The position numbers and the translations under genes are program-made. From Perognathus longimembris pacificus (lineage: Eukaryota > Chordata > Mammalia > Rodentia > Heteromyidae), in NCBI RefSeq assembly GCF_023159225.1, contig NC_063170.1, forward strand, positions 60,371,708 through 60,435,707: a DNA stretch of 64,000 nucleotides, given 5' to 3'. Shown here one piece after another: positions 44,661 to 55,499 of this stretch. Below the pieces are notes generated by a model. It saw nothing but the letters and a program-made list of their open reading frames with translations, did not search any database and was not told the origin of the DNA. Every line of letters begins with the position of its first letter. Positions within the stretch are counted from its first letter, which is position 1.

Positions 44661-45635
44661 CTCCTCCCCCATCAAATGCAGGTGGTCATAGCACCAGCAT
44701 TGTCTGGTCATCAGGAGGAGGAATTGAGTTAATGTAGGAGATCTGTGTGGATCCTGGCTCCCATAGGTGATGGATTTCCTGGGTTCTTGACAGGAGTCAC
44801 TGACCCAAATCAGTGAAATGGCCCTGAGTAGAACCCACATCTCCTGAACACTAAGCTTAAGTTACTGTTGACTGCACTTCTTGGGTCCCTTGTCTCAGCA
44901 CGTGGATCAACAGAATATGGGTGCTGTTGGATCCTACAGATGTGAAAGACCCCTTCTTGTCTGGTAGACAGGCAATCTGAGCCTTGAGAGGAGCTCCTCA
45001 CTGCTCTGTCACTGTGGGTGGCTCACTAGGGACTTTGCCTCTCTTAGTGCTTCAGTCCTCTTTCGCAGCCCTAATTTTAGGCGAAAGACCTGTGGCTCCT
45101 AAGATTTCACTCACTGGCTGGAAAATGGTAGAAGGGTGCCCTGAACAGATTTTTATGGTGGCCCATAAGCATCACTAAGAGTGAGAGTTCTACCCCTGGC
45201 TCCTCCTTCTGAGGCCTCCTTGTCATCCAGAAGAGTGGAAATCCAGCTGCCAATGGTAACATGAGGCCCACATGCTTTCCCATTAATCTGTTGGATCTAC
45301 TGGCGAGTCCTTGGTCCCCTCCTCTCATACACGCAGGACTCAGGGATACTGAGATACAGGAAAGGTTGAGAGGTCAGGCTGGGCCATTTTCCTTGAATGC
45401 TTCCTTTCTTTCACAGCATTTGATGTTGTTGACATTGGACTTGGCATTGCTAGAATAAATCTGATAGCTTGGGAACCAGCTGAGAGATGGGATGGAGAAA
45501 GGACACTATGTGGGAAATTGAATTGTCAAGGTTACTTACAAGGGTGGTCCAATATCCACTTACCTGTCAGAAAGACCCTACAAAAATGCCTATGGGGAAA
45601 TATTAACATGTAATGAGGAATTTCTAGCCAAAACA
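44661..45635. other. Unique non-coding sequence
   Basis: Short frames on both strands match nothing known. No repeat is assigned. Confidence 0.45.
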
Positions 45636-45740
45636 CATATATAATTTCTTTATTTTTTCACATATATAATTTCTTATGATCCTTCTTTAAAGGGTGAGGC
45701 CTTTTTTTCTTTCTTTCTTTTTTTTTTTTTTTTTTAAAGA
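45636..45740. repeat. AT-rich duplication and poly-T
   Basis: 'cacatatataatttctt' occurs twice within about 25 bp, followed by mixed TTTC and a T run at 45719-45735. Confidence 0.75.
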
Positions 45741-46640
45741 ATAAGGCAGTCTTGAGATGGATGGTTACATAAAGCTAGGCCCTCCTTGTTGTACAAATTA
45801 AACAACAATAAGGGATACTGGCTTTTCCCAGGCATTTCAGCACAGGACTTTGTAATTACTTTCATTGTGATAATATCCTGGGCCAGGTTATTTTATTGCT
45901 TGCAAAGAAGAAGTGCCCTCAAGTTATCTAAGAAAAGTCAGTCAAAGGCACGTTTATAAAGGTATTGACCTTAAGATAATAATAAAGTGTGTGGCTGAGG
46001 GAGTGGGGAGGCATATTGGCTTTGTCATTGGGGAGAAGGGGTGGGGGAGCATTGAAAAGCTGAAATCTAGCCAATGATGGAAGCACATTCAGACGTGCTG
46101 GATTTGCTCTGACTTCAAGAGGCCAGAAGTAGTCCTAGAGCTCTGACAACCATTGTGCCAGCCTTCCTCTGGCATTGCTTGAAGCAGCTGAGGATTGTGG
46201 AGAGTGCAGGAGAAATAAAAAAACTAGAAAGGGATTTAAAATGAGAAGGCTAGTTTGTGCTGAACCCTTAGATATCCACAGAAATGTACAGGAATTGGAC
46301 TCTTTTGAATGCAGCATCAGTTCTCAGATGTAAACTGGAGACTTCCTTTAGGGAAGACTTCCTACAGGGAAGTTTCTTTCCTCCTCTGGAAAAAAAAAAA
46401 AACTACCACCAACAAACCATTTAGAATTGCAAGCCACTTATTTATTTATTTTTTTTTTACATTGTGGACATGGGCCGAATCATGGGCTTTGTGGGCAGAA
46501 AGCAGCGTATATCACTCAAAAACTCTCTCTCTTCCAAATCACAACCCAAGGGGACAAATGGATTTTTTGGGGACATCTCTGATACTGGACATTGATGACT
46601 TACATGTGTTGAGAAGGACCTAGATGTCATCTCTAGCCTC
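45741..46640. other. Unique non-coding sequence
   Basis: A-run near 46391-46402 and T-rich run near 46440-46460. No gene or repeat family is recognised. Confidence 0.45.
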
Positions 46641-46659
46641 GGGGGGGGGGGGGGGGGGG
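46641..46659. repeat. Homopolymer of 19 G
   Basis: An unbroken G19. Such a run is rare and prone to sequencing error, so the true length is uncertain. Confidence 0.9.
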
Positions 46660-46919
46660 AAGGGCTCTACAATTGATTAGCAATGTCTGCTAGGGAGAGG
46701 AGAGAGGCGGTAGTGACATGTACCAGGCAATGGTACATGGTTGAGTGGTTGTGAAGCTGAGATAAGGGGAAGAAAAATTGCACACACTGCAGGTCTGTTA
46801 CATAGGTTAGGAGCTAGCCTTGTTTTCAGCAATGGATTTTGGAGGGTTCATAGACAAAGTAGGTTGATTTTCTTAGTTAGTTACAGGTAAATAGATGCGG
46901 CTAAAGTGACAGGGTAATG
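46660..46919. other. Unique non-coding sequence
   Basis: Nothing assignable is seen. Confidence 0.35.
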
Positions 46920-47118
46920 CAAGAGCTGGGAAACATAAAGAGTAAATACTTTAGGCTTTACAGTCTGTATCTGTCACAATTATTCATCTCTGTCACTATA
47001 TTGCAAAAGCAGCCATACATCATATGTAAATGAATGGGGGGTGGCTGATTTCCAATAAAACTTCATTTACAAAAATGGCCATGGATCAGATTTGGCCCGG
47101 GAGTCATAGTTTACTGAT
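46920..47118. mobile_element. hAT-type MER element, copy 2
   Basis: 'aaatactttaggctttacag', 'aaaagcagccatacatcata', 'ccaataaaacttcatttaca' and 'cagatttggcccgggagtca' give a near-complete old element, opposite in orientation to copies 1 and 3. Confidence 0.8.
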
Positions 47119-47497
47119 ACTTACATATTGTGCACTAGATTTAGAAGCTTCATAGAGATTAATGTCTTATTCTGAATAATGAGTGGATAGAAAATCATTT
47201 TAAGAGCATTCTGTTTGAACACTCAAGATGTCTTACAGTTCTATCCTCATAGACAGCTTGTAGGTCTGGCCTTAAAGGCTGAACTAGTTCTATCGCTTGA
47301 GATATTTTTAATGTTTGTTCTCTTCTCTTCCTAACCAGCACCTCCACTCCCCCAACTATATGTCTGACCTCATTTATAACTCCTGATGTAGAATAGGTAT
47401 ATGCTCTGGGTGTAATTATTGTCAGACCTCTATCATTTTATACTGTATGTCCTATTTATTTTTATAGTGTGTACCTGTAAAATATTCATATGGTTTT
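47119..47497. other. Unique non-coding sequence
   Basis: Nothing assignable is seen. Confidence 0.35.
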
Positions 47498-47732
47498 CTT
47501 TGTGCTGGTTCTTGGGCTCAAACTCAGGGCTTGGACACTGTTCCTGAGCTTTTTTGCTCAAGCCTAGTATTCTACCATTGAGCTACAGCTCCACGTCCAG
47601 CTTTTTTGTTGGTTTATTGGAGATAAGAGTTTCACAGACTTTCCTGCCCTGGCTGGCTTTGAACAGCGATCCCCAGATCTCAGCCTCCTAAGTAGCTGGG
47701 ATTATAAGCGTGAGCCTCTGGTTCTCAGCTGT
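47498..47732 (-). mobile_element. Dimeric ID-like/B1 SINE, antisense
   Basis: 'gggctcaaactcagggcttg', 'ctaccattgagctacagctc', linker 'ttattggagataagagtttc' and 'gtagctgggattataagcgt'. Near full length. Confidence 0.9.
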
Positions 47733-47739
47733 AGGACAT

Positions 47740-47871
47740 TCCTTTTTTTGTTTGGACTTTTGGTTTTTGGAGGCAGAGCCTTGTAGCCCGGCTCATCTCC
47801 AGGTCATGCTCCTTGGTCTTGGTCTCCTGAGTATTAGTATTACAGGTATGTACCACCGCACTCAGCTTCTT
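47740..47871 (-). mobile_element. B1 SINE, antisense
   Basis: 'gaggcagagccttgtagccc', 'ctcatctccaggtcatgctc' and 'attacaggtatgtaccaccg'. Its last bases were duplicated by the L1 insertion. Confidence 0.8.
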
Positions 47872-47968
47872 CTTCTTTTTTTTTTTTTTAAGTTTTTATT
47901 ATAAAACTGATGTACAGAGAGGTTACAGTTTCATACATTAGGCATTGGATACACGCACTCAGCTTCTT
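47857..47968 (-). mobile_element. Extremely short L1 3'-end insertion with target duplication
   Basis: Only about 82 bp (47872-47953): T run, then the last 55-60 bp of the L1 3' UTR ('ctgatgtacagagaggttac'). A perfect 15-bp duplication 'cgcactcagcttctt' flanks it (47857-47871, 47954-47968). Same family as 16.4 and 38.7 kb. Confidence 0.93.
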
Positions 47969-48104
47969 TCTAAAACATTTCAAATTTAAATTTCCCTCAA
48001 TGGGGAAAAAGAAAATCAGTCCCATTTTAAGGTAAAACTTAGATCTTCCTCTAATGGCGCCCAATGGTGGCTACTCAAGGAACCAAACTTTATTACATAG
48101 AGCT

Positions 48105-48338
48105 GGAACAGCCAGGCCTAGTGGCTCACGTCTGTATTCTGAGCTACTCAGGAGACTGAGATCTAATGATGATGGTTTGAAGCCAGACCAGGCAGGAAAT
48201 TCTATGAAACTCTTATCTCCCATTAACCACCCAAAAGCCCAAAATGGGGCTTAAGTGGTAGAATGCCCGTCTTGAGCATAAAGAAGCTCAGGGACAGTGT
48301 CCAGACTCTGAGTTCAAGCCCCAGGAACTGGCACAAAC
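48105..48338 (+). mobile_element. Dimeric B1/ID-like SINE
   Basis: 'tggctcacgtctgtattctg', 'cttatctcccattaaccacc', 'cttaagtggtagaatgcccg' and 'gagttcaagccccaggaact'. Its tail is the target of the next SINE. Confidence 0.88.
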
Positions 48339-48581
48339 AAAACAAGACAAATGGGCTGGGGATATAGCCTAGTGGCAAGAGTGCCTGCCTCGGATACACG
48401 AGGCCTTAGGTTCGATTCCCCAGCACCACATATACAGAAAACGGCCAGAAGCGGCGCTGTGGCTCAAGTGGCAGAGTGCTAGCCTTGAGCGGGAAGAAGC
48501 CAGGGACAGTGCTCAGGCCCTGAGTCCAAAGCCCAGGACTGGCCAAAAAAAAAAAAAAAAAAAAACAAAAAACAAGACAAA
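48339..48581 (+). mobile_element. ID + ID-like (IDL-type) SINE, young, nested in a SINE tail
   Basis: ID head with A box 'tagcctagtgg' (48365-48375) and B box 'ggttcgattcc' (48409-48419). Second arm with A-like 'tggctcaagtgg' (48460-48471) and a worn B-like 'gagtccaaagccc'. A21 tail. Flanked by 'aaaacaagacaaa' on both sides. Best sense-strand copy in the window. Confidence 0.95.
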
Positions 48582-49944
48582 GCAAAAATCATGGAATAAA
48601 CCAGATGATAACTGGAAGATTTAGAAAATCTTAACTTCCCCCCACTCTCTCAGAAAAGATAAAGACAGGTTTCTACACTCACATCTCTTATTTCCCATGT
48701 GAAGCACGTTGCGGGGGGAGGGGGGCTGAACTATCTTTGCAGGCTGTAAAGCCCACTCCATGGGGGTTCAGCCCGAGTTGTCTTCCACACAGCCTCTCCT
48801 GGCAGTGGGTGCTCAGCAGAATCTTGGCGTGGGGGGGGGTGCTTAATGAGGGGTGAAGACAATATGGACTAAGAGATGCGGCCAGTTGCCTTTTCACAGT
48901 TGGTAGGCAGTGTTGCAGGTGCATTCTCTTAATGAGGGTTAATTTGTCTCATATTTTAATCTGACAGATTCTGGCCATGTTGTTGTGTATTCCTAAGAGG
49001 TAACTTGGTTACTCTTGGTTGGCATAAAGAGAGAAAATGGAGCCTAATTTGAGGGTTTATTCAAATGATAAAGCAGCGAACTGAAATTCTGCCTTTCTGG
49101 TGTAACAGAGTAACATTTACGTGGGGTGGGGGGGGGAAGAAACATTTTAGTGGAAATAGCAAAGATGAAGGAGGGCTAAATTATATTTCTGGAAGATTCT
49201 GGCCTCCAATGGCTTGGTGTACAATGAATTGAATCAAGCAAAACTACCAGAAGTGTTATTTTGCAAGGGACAAGCAATTTCTCCTTTTTTCAGATATTGT
49301 TGCCTGCAGGGAGGGTATTTAATGGCCCCTGCTTTAAGAGTGAACACAGACTGTGTTTGAAAAAAAACAAACTGTTTTCACTGGAAAAGAAAAAAAAAAA
49401 TCAACCCCAAAACAAACCAGAAAAGCAATAGGTACTTGTCCAAAGTTTAAGTAATTGAATGAAATCAATATATATTTTTTTCCTAACTTAAATCTTAATC
49501 ACAGATTTTCAGAGGTAAGTTACTGTTAAACTGCTTGGTTATGTTTTGGATTTCTGGATGAGGCATATGAAAGTGTCCATGTACATATTCATGGAGTTGG
49601 GGGAGTTCTTTTACTTGCATGGGGCATTTCTAGGTGAGACTATCTCAGACTACGCTAAGCTGAAGTGAAATCAATAGCTTATACAAACGGGAAGGCCAAG
49701 GATGGGTTAAATCCTATCGTGATTGGCTCTCAGGGCTTAGGTCAAGTCTCTCCTTGTTTTTCTGTGTCTCAATTATCCAGTTGTGTTTTCCTTCCAATCA
49801 CCTGAGCAGCTGGGGAGCTGAGCGACCATGCCAATGGGGGAATTCACACAAAGCAATAACATAGGGAGCCACATCGCTCCTTTTACTGCATCACCTCTGC
49901 TCACTTGCCTCCTTTCTGTGGTCAGAAGCAAGCGTTCTCGGCTA
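48582..49944. other. Unique non-coding sequence
   Basis: G-runs at 48830-48839 and 49125-49136, and an A run at 49391-49400. The area 49240-49500 is AT-rich and repeat-free. No gene is recognised. Confidence 0.45.
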
Positions 49945-50240
49945 GGCACTAGCAAGTCACACTTATGTTCCTAGCTAATCAGGAGGCTGAGATCTGAGGA
50001 TCAAGATTTAGCTCAGGCATACAAATCCATGAGACGCTGATCTCTAATTAACCACATAACTTTGGAAGTGAAACTATGATCCTAGTGGTAGAAAACTAGC
50101 CTTTGAGTGAAAAAGCTAAAAAGCAGTGTCCAGCTCAAGCTCCAATACTGGTACTAAGGAAGAAAGAGAGAGACAGAGAGAGAGAGACAGAGACAGAGAG
50201 AGAGAGAGAACAAAGGAAAGAAGGAAGGAAGGAAGGAATT
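49945..50240 (+). mobile_element. Dimeric B1/ID-like SINE with (GAGA)/(GAAG) tail
   Basis: 'aatcaggaggctgagatctg', 'aggatcaagatttagctcag' and 'cctagtggtagaaaactagc'. The 85-bp purine tail (50156-50240) has GAGACA and GAAG units. The frame with RERE repeats here is an artefact. Confidence 0.8.
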
Positions 50241-50544
50241 CTTCTCGTCTTCTTCAGAATACTGTGTCTCTTGATGATTAGGAGGATACATTCTGTGATA
50301 CGAAGAAATGACCTGTTAGGTGGTTTTTGTCACGGTAAATATGGCAGAGTGTGCTTTGTTGTGCTAAAATGACTGCCATGTCATTGGCAATCCACCCGCC
50401 ATCAGCAGACAGGGTACGTACGTCGTGGCTGACACTCATTCTGCATGACTTTCCAGTTTTCACCTTTGACCCACACAAAACAATGCCCCCTCTGATGCTG
50501 ACTGTGGAGAAGAAAGAACACATGTGTTGGCAGTGGGCAAGCCC
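50241..50544. other. Unique non-coding sequence
   Basis: Nothing assignable is seen. A 'gtacgtacgtcg' CpG patch lies near 50413. Confidence 0.35.
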
Positions 50545-50665
50545 TGTGTCAAATTCTTAACCTTTAGCTTGCTGACTATAGCATTTGGACCCAGTTATGA
50601 AACCTTCCCAGACTCAGTTTCCTCTGTAATGTAGAGGAAGCATCACTGTGAGCAGGAAGAGCACA
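50545..50665 (+). mobile_element. MIR SINE fragment
   Basis: 'acccagttatgaaaccttcc' then 'cagactcagtttcctctgta' and 'atgtagaggaagcatcactg' follow sense MIR. Confidence 0.65.
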
Positions 50666-51337
50666 GCCTCTGGAGACGTGGGGGTGGGAGGACTGGACAC
50701 CACTCAATGAACACTTGGGAGCAATTTCAGCATATTGGTAGATCTGGGTTTTAGGTGATCCTGGGATTGTGGATAAAATGTGTGACCCAGGCAAGAGCCC
50801 CAATGCTAGGGCAACAGCAGATCCCAGCGGCGTCCAGAGATGGGGCCACCTGAATCTGCTAGCCTCTTAGATCCTATCCCAAAACTGCCCTTTCTTCCTG
50901 TTCCTTATACATGTGCTGCATGTATTTCCCATCACGTACTATAGGTTTGTTTTCTAATGGCAGCCAAGCAGATGCTTGGGTAACACATTGCAGCCCTCTT
51001 AGGCTTTGGTTTGAGGGTAATTGCTACAGTGGTCAACAGCCCAGTGGGGTCCTTTCATACATACAAAGGGAACTGCGGTCCCTGTACCTGCATATAGCAG
51101 AAGTGTGAACGGGTAGTTACAAATCATAGCCAGTTATTTACTACTTATTTAGTAGATTCTTGGAAGGGGAAAAAAAAAGCCTCCCAGGCCAGGTGGTACA
51201 CACCTCTATACAAACAGTAATTTTCCCTGATTGCAATGATGGTTCAGAGAAGGTATCTTCATAGAATTCCATGGACACAGTTGTTTCTACAGATATCTTG
51301 GGCATCTGCCTCAAAATGGTGCTGCTTGGAGGCCTAC

Positions 51338-51340
<3 letters not shown>
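50666..51340. other. Unique non-coding sequence
   Basis: Nothing assignable is seen. Confidence 0.4.

Positions 51341-51382
<42 letters not shown>
51341..51382. repeat. (GT)n microsatellite
   Basis: Pure GT, about 42 bp. No SINE abuts it, unlike most others here. Confidence 0.95.
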
Positions 51383-51383
<1 letters not shown>

Positions 51384-51589
51384 TGTATGTATATGTGAAG
51401 AGGCCCTGGGAGTGTAGATATTCTCTATCATGGTCCAATTGTAAGTTACAGTATCATAATTTGAAATGCTTTTAGTATACCTCACTTTGGAACATCCTAG
51501 CATAGCAAGGCAATGCACCATGGGTGTCCTTTGTCCTTCTTCTGATCTCCTGAAGGGAGTGGTTCTAACTTAAGACTTGGAGGTTCTTG

Positions 51590-51735
51590 CCCTGCCCAGC
51601 ATCACGGTGCTGTATTGTACCACATAGTGCCAGCCTGGGAATACAGCTCTACTGCCTGTGCATTGCCTGCATACCATCGTAAAGTTGAAGAACCCCAAAT
51701 TGAGCCATTGCAAGTTGAAGATGATCTGAATTTGC
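51590..51735. mobile_element. Tigger-like DNA transposon end (tentative)
   Basis: 'ataccatcgtaaagttgaag' and 'gagccattgcaagttgaaga' with 'tgatctg' resemble a known mariner/Tigger-type end with paired CGTAAGT words. Confidence 0.5.
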
Positions 51736-52344
51736 AAGAAACAGGATTGGAAAATACCGTGAGAAACAACCAGAGCTTCAGTTAAAACACAAAGCTTCCA
51801 GGAATGAGTGTTTTCTGCTTTGGCAAAGGTACAAGGGCTTCAGAATTTCCCCGATCTTAGGTGTGAACACTGCCTTGAGGGGGTTTCAACTACATCGAAT
51901 GATTGGCACCTCTTGGCCAAACTGCATTTCCAAAGGCTTGGCAACTAGGAAAGCTGGCTTTTCCGGAGGTCAATCATTTGCTAGCTCTCTTCATGTTTAA
52001 GGAATGGGTCTGGCATTTCTCCCTCTTCCTCAGCTCTGTTCCATGCCGGAGTTTATTTACTGTGGGGTAGACATAGCATGAAATTCCCAATTTCTGTTTA
52101 CAGTCTGACTGGAACCATGTTTATCAGACTCATCATGCCCTAATTATGAAACCCTTAGATGGACCTTTGAAATGGAAGCCAAATCTTGTTAAAGACTTAA
52201 TCACAGGTCTTCAAGTCTTCTATTAGCTTGTCATCTCCCCTTCCCTTTCTCTATAGGCCTTATGCAAAGCACATTTGGGATCTAAATTTCTGTGCAGTTA
52301 TTAACCTGGACAAGTCAGGATGTGGCACAAGTCTATTCAGTTAG
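51736..52344. other. Unique non-coding sequence
   Basis: Nothing assignable is seen. Confidence 0.4.
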
Positions 52345-52660
52345 TAAAAGAGGGGGAGTAAGTGGAGGGAGGAAGAGAGGAGGACAGACACAGAGAGAGA
52401 CGAGAGAGATGGAGAGACAGAGAGGGACAGAGAGAGACAGATGTTGATGGAGACAGACAGACAGAAAGACAGAGACAGAGATGGAGAGACAGAGAAAAAG
52501 AGAGGCAGGACACAGAGAGTCAGAAAAATAGATGGAATGGGAGACACAGTGGGAGAGAAAGAGAGACAAAGAGAAAGATACACAGAGAAACAAGGAGAGA
52601 TAGGGATATACACAGAGGGAGGGGGAGACCATAGAGAGACAGAGAAAGACAGAGAGAATG
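52345..52660. repeat. Purine-rich (GAGACA)n-like tract, about 315 bp
   Basis: Irregular AGAGACAG/GGAGAGAC units on the plus strand. Open frames on both strands (Arg/Glu-rich and Ser/Leu-rich) result from the repeat. No SINE or LTR abuts it. Confidence 0.93.
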
Positions 52661-53717
52661 GATTGTTGCTACACTCTGACTGGGTGTGAAGTCAGCTTGT
52701 CTTCCCCAGACCAGCCCTGGCCAAGTGAGTTTTACAAGCCAGACTTGCTCTACATAGTGGTCAGCCAGGTGTGGCCTGAACATCACCTAACAAGTCGTAC
52801 CTGATGTGGATGTCTAGTTCTTGTTTCACGGAGAGCAGACCCTTTGGGTCTCATTCCCAGTGATCCACGAGTCTCTTCTCTCAAGGAAGCCAAGAACCTT
52901 TTCCTGGAATAGCTAATGTTCGGATTGCCTCAGGCCATGAGTGTGAGCAAATGAGAAAAGGCGGGAGAATTGGGTTAGGAACCATAGCTGTCCATCTCAT
53001 ATTCATGCAACCAAGGCTAAAACAGAATAGGAAATGCTGAGCTGGGAGTCTTGGGTTGGTTTGATTTGATTTCTCTTCGGCCTGCTGTAGTGCTGCTTTA
53101 TTCTGCCCATTTGCAGAGTACTATGCAAGTTACCCCTGGTTATCCTCATCTGTATTTTCTCGCTCTTGAAAAATCAAACTGTCCTTTATGTTGGCTGTTT
53201 TTCATCAAATACAAATGCTTACAAATACACCAAGGCATAAGGTCAGAAATCAATTCCATCCTCCTAAAATTACCTTTGTGCTGTGGAATGCAGCCCCAGG
53301 GAGCCAAGTTCAATATCTCCCACCTTATACTCGGAGATTACTTGTTTATCTTCCTAATATCTGGAACATGCTATGGGATATATTCTCTTATTTTCTCTTA
53401 AAGTAAGGAATTCAAAAGTGCTCGATGCAAGGAGACTCGATCTCTTGGGAGCAGAGGAGGGAGATCAATGTGTCTGCACTCTGTTCAAATAAAGCACCAC
53501 GCAGACCCTAAAAAAAGCTGGATGCCGAATGTCCCCGGGCCTATCATCTGGGACCCTGGGCAGCTCGGGATATAGTTGAGGGGACAAGTCTTCAGGCCTG
53601 ATGACAGGGTGCCAAGTAGGTTCATGTTTCTTCTTATCAATGAACTGAACTGTTGTGTTTTGTGCCCTTAGCAAATGACTCCACTTACTAGAAACTGGAT
53701 TGAATAAGAGTCTATCC
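52661..53717. other. Unique non-coding sequence
   Basis: The frame 53051-53401 (116 codons) has no family resemblance. No repeat is assigned. Confidence 0.45.
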
Positions 53718-53972
53718 TATATTACTATTATTATTATTATTAGTGACAGTCCTGGAGCTTGAACTCAGGGCCTGTGAGCTGTCCCTGGGCTTTGTTTGCT
53801 CAAGGCTAGTGCTCTACCACTTGAGCCACAGCACCACTTCTGCCTTTGGAAGTTAATTGGAGGTAAGAGTCTCACAGACTTTCCTGCCCAGGATTGGCTT
53901 TGAGCTGTGATCCTCAGATCTCATCTTCCTGAGTAGCTAGGACTAGAAGCGTGAGCTACCGGTACCTGATTT
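53718..53972 (-). mobile_element. Dimeric ID-like/B1 SINE, antisense, (ATT)n tail
   Basis: (ATT)n at 53718-53741 is its tail. Then 'gagcttgaactcagggcctg', 'gctctaccacttgagccaca', linker 'ttaattggaggtaagagtct' and the B1-like arm to 53972. Confidence 0.92.
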
Positions 53973-54069
53973 AATGATTTAAAGTATCAAAGCCACTCAA
54001 TTATAATTTATATCCAGAAGGGAACGAGTGACTTCATCATAGAACTCCTCTCATCTGAACACTAGTAGT

Positions 54070-54325
54070 TTCCTTGAGTATAGTGCTCCCTTGGTGTCAG
54101 TGAGGGCTGATTCCAGACTCCTGTGGGCATCTGAATCCATGGACGCTCAAGTTTCTCATGGGAGTGGTGTAGTGTTTGGATGTAACCTGTTATACATATT
54201 CTATATGCCTGATACATGTCTAAAGTATTTCTAAGACCTTATGTAGTGTTAACAGGTGTTGTATCACTGAAGAAGGGCAAAAAATGTTGCTATCTGCTTC
54301 AGTTTAGGTGCAGTTTTCCTCCTAT
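54070..54325. mobile_element. Tigger-type (TcMar) DNA transposon fragment
   Basis: 'gctgattccagactcctgtg', 'aatccatggacgctcaagtt' and 'gtggtgtagtgtttggatgt' with 'aagtatttctaagacc' follow a well-known Tigger-class consensus end. It is old and non-coding. Confidence 0.65.
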
Positions 54326-54548
54326 CTATCTATCTAATTTTTAGTGCTAAACTCAGGGCCTCGTGTCATTTTTATTTTCTCAAGGTTAACACTCTACCAC
54401 TTGAGCCACACCTTCCTTCACTCCTAGCTTTTTGCTGGTTAACTAGAGATAAGAATCACGTGGACTTTCTTGTCCCGCCTGGCTTTGAACCACAATCCTC
54501 AGATTTCAGCTTCCTGATTACAGGTGGGAGCTACCCATGCTTGACCTC
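54326..54548 (-). mobile_element. Dimeric ID-like/B1 SINE, antisense, CTAT tail
   Basis: 'tgctaaactcagggcctcgt', 'ctctaccacttgagccacac', linker 'taactagagataagaatcac' and the B1-like arm. (CTAT)n near 54320-54334 is at its 3' end. Confidence 0.85.
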
Positions 54549-54550
54549 AA

Positions 54551-54564
54551 GTATCATCATCACC

Positions 54565-54598
<34 letters not shown>

Positions 54599-54838
54599 TC
54601 ATGACTAGTCAGTTGTGGGGCTGAAACTCAGGGCCTGGGCCCTGTTCCTGAGCTTCTTTTTGCTCAAGGCTGGCACCCCACCACTTTGAGCCACAGTGCC
54701 ACTTCTGGTTTTCTGATGGTTAATCAGATATAAGACTCATAGACTCTTTCCTTCTCAGGCTGTCTTTTAACCTTGATCATCAGATCTCAGCCTCCTGGGT
54801 AGCTAGGATTATAGGCAGGAGCCACCAGCACCGGGCTT
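54551..54838 (-). mobile_element. Dimeric ID-like/B1 SINE, antisense, (CAT)/(CAC) tail
   Basis: (CAT)n-(CAC)n-(CAT)n at 54551-54603 forms the tail. Then 'ctgaaactcagggcctgggc', 'accactttgagccacagtgc' and 'gtagctaggattataggcag'. Near full length. Confidence 0.9.
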
Positions 54839-55257
54839 CCTCAAGTATTTTTAATCTGAGGATGGTTAAGTCTTTGGATGTTAAATTTGAGGACATGGAA
54901 AGCTGATTACGAAGGACACAAGGGAACAGAGTTACCTTCATCAGCTCATCAATTTGAATGTATCCATCCATCTTCCCATCTGTCCGTGTGTTTAATGTGT
55001 GACGAACACCTGTTGTGTACCGGGCCGCAGCAGCGGAGAAAGCAGAGAGGCTTCCTAACATGCAGTGCCAGGGTCTACTGGGAGGAAGAGGAATAAAAAA
55101 TGATACATAACTTTAAAAAGACAGTGAAACAATTTCAGATCTTGACAACTGACATAAAAGAGGATAGCAGGTGGTGATGGAACACAGCCATTGAAAGGAA
55201 GATGACTGGAGAAGGTTTTGCTGGGAAGTCAACTTTCGGTGTTTCTGGTTGTTTTCT

Positions 55258-55495
55258 TTTTTGGTCAGTTGTGGAGTTTGAACTCAGGGCCTAGTCGCTG
55301 TCCCTGAGCCAGTCCACCCAAGTCTAGTGCTCTGTCACTTTGAGCTATAGCTCCACTTCTGGTTTTCTGCTGGTTAATTGGAGATAAGAGTCTCCTGGAC
55401 TTTCCTGCTCCAGGATTGACTTTGAACCGCGATCCTCAGATCTCAGCCTCCTAAGTAGCTAGGATTACAGGCGTGAACTACCAGCACTCAGCTCA
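55258..55495 (-). mobile_element. Dimeric ID-like/B1 SINE, antisense
   Basis: 'gtttgaactcagggcctagt', 'gctctgtcactttgagctat', linker 'ggttaattggagataagagt' and 'gtagctaggattacaggcgt'. Inserted in L2. Confidence 0.92.
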
Positions 55496-55499
55496 ACTT

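Noticed and set aside
48353..48425. Stand-alone tRNA gene (A and B boxes present)
   Set aside because: It is the head of an ID-type SINE with a second arm, poly-A tail and target duplication. It has no tRNA acceptor-stem pairing.
52333..52634. Arg/Glu-rich and Ser/Leu-rich proteins on opposite strands
   Set aside because: Both arise from the GAGACA repeat.
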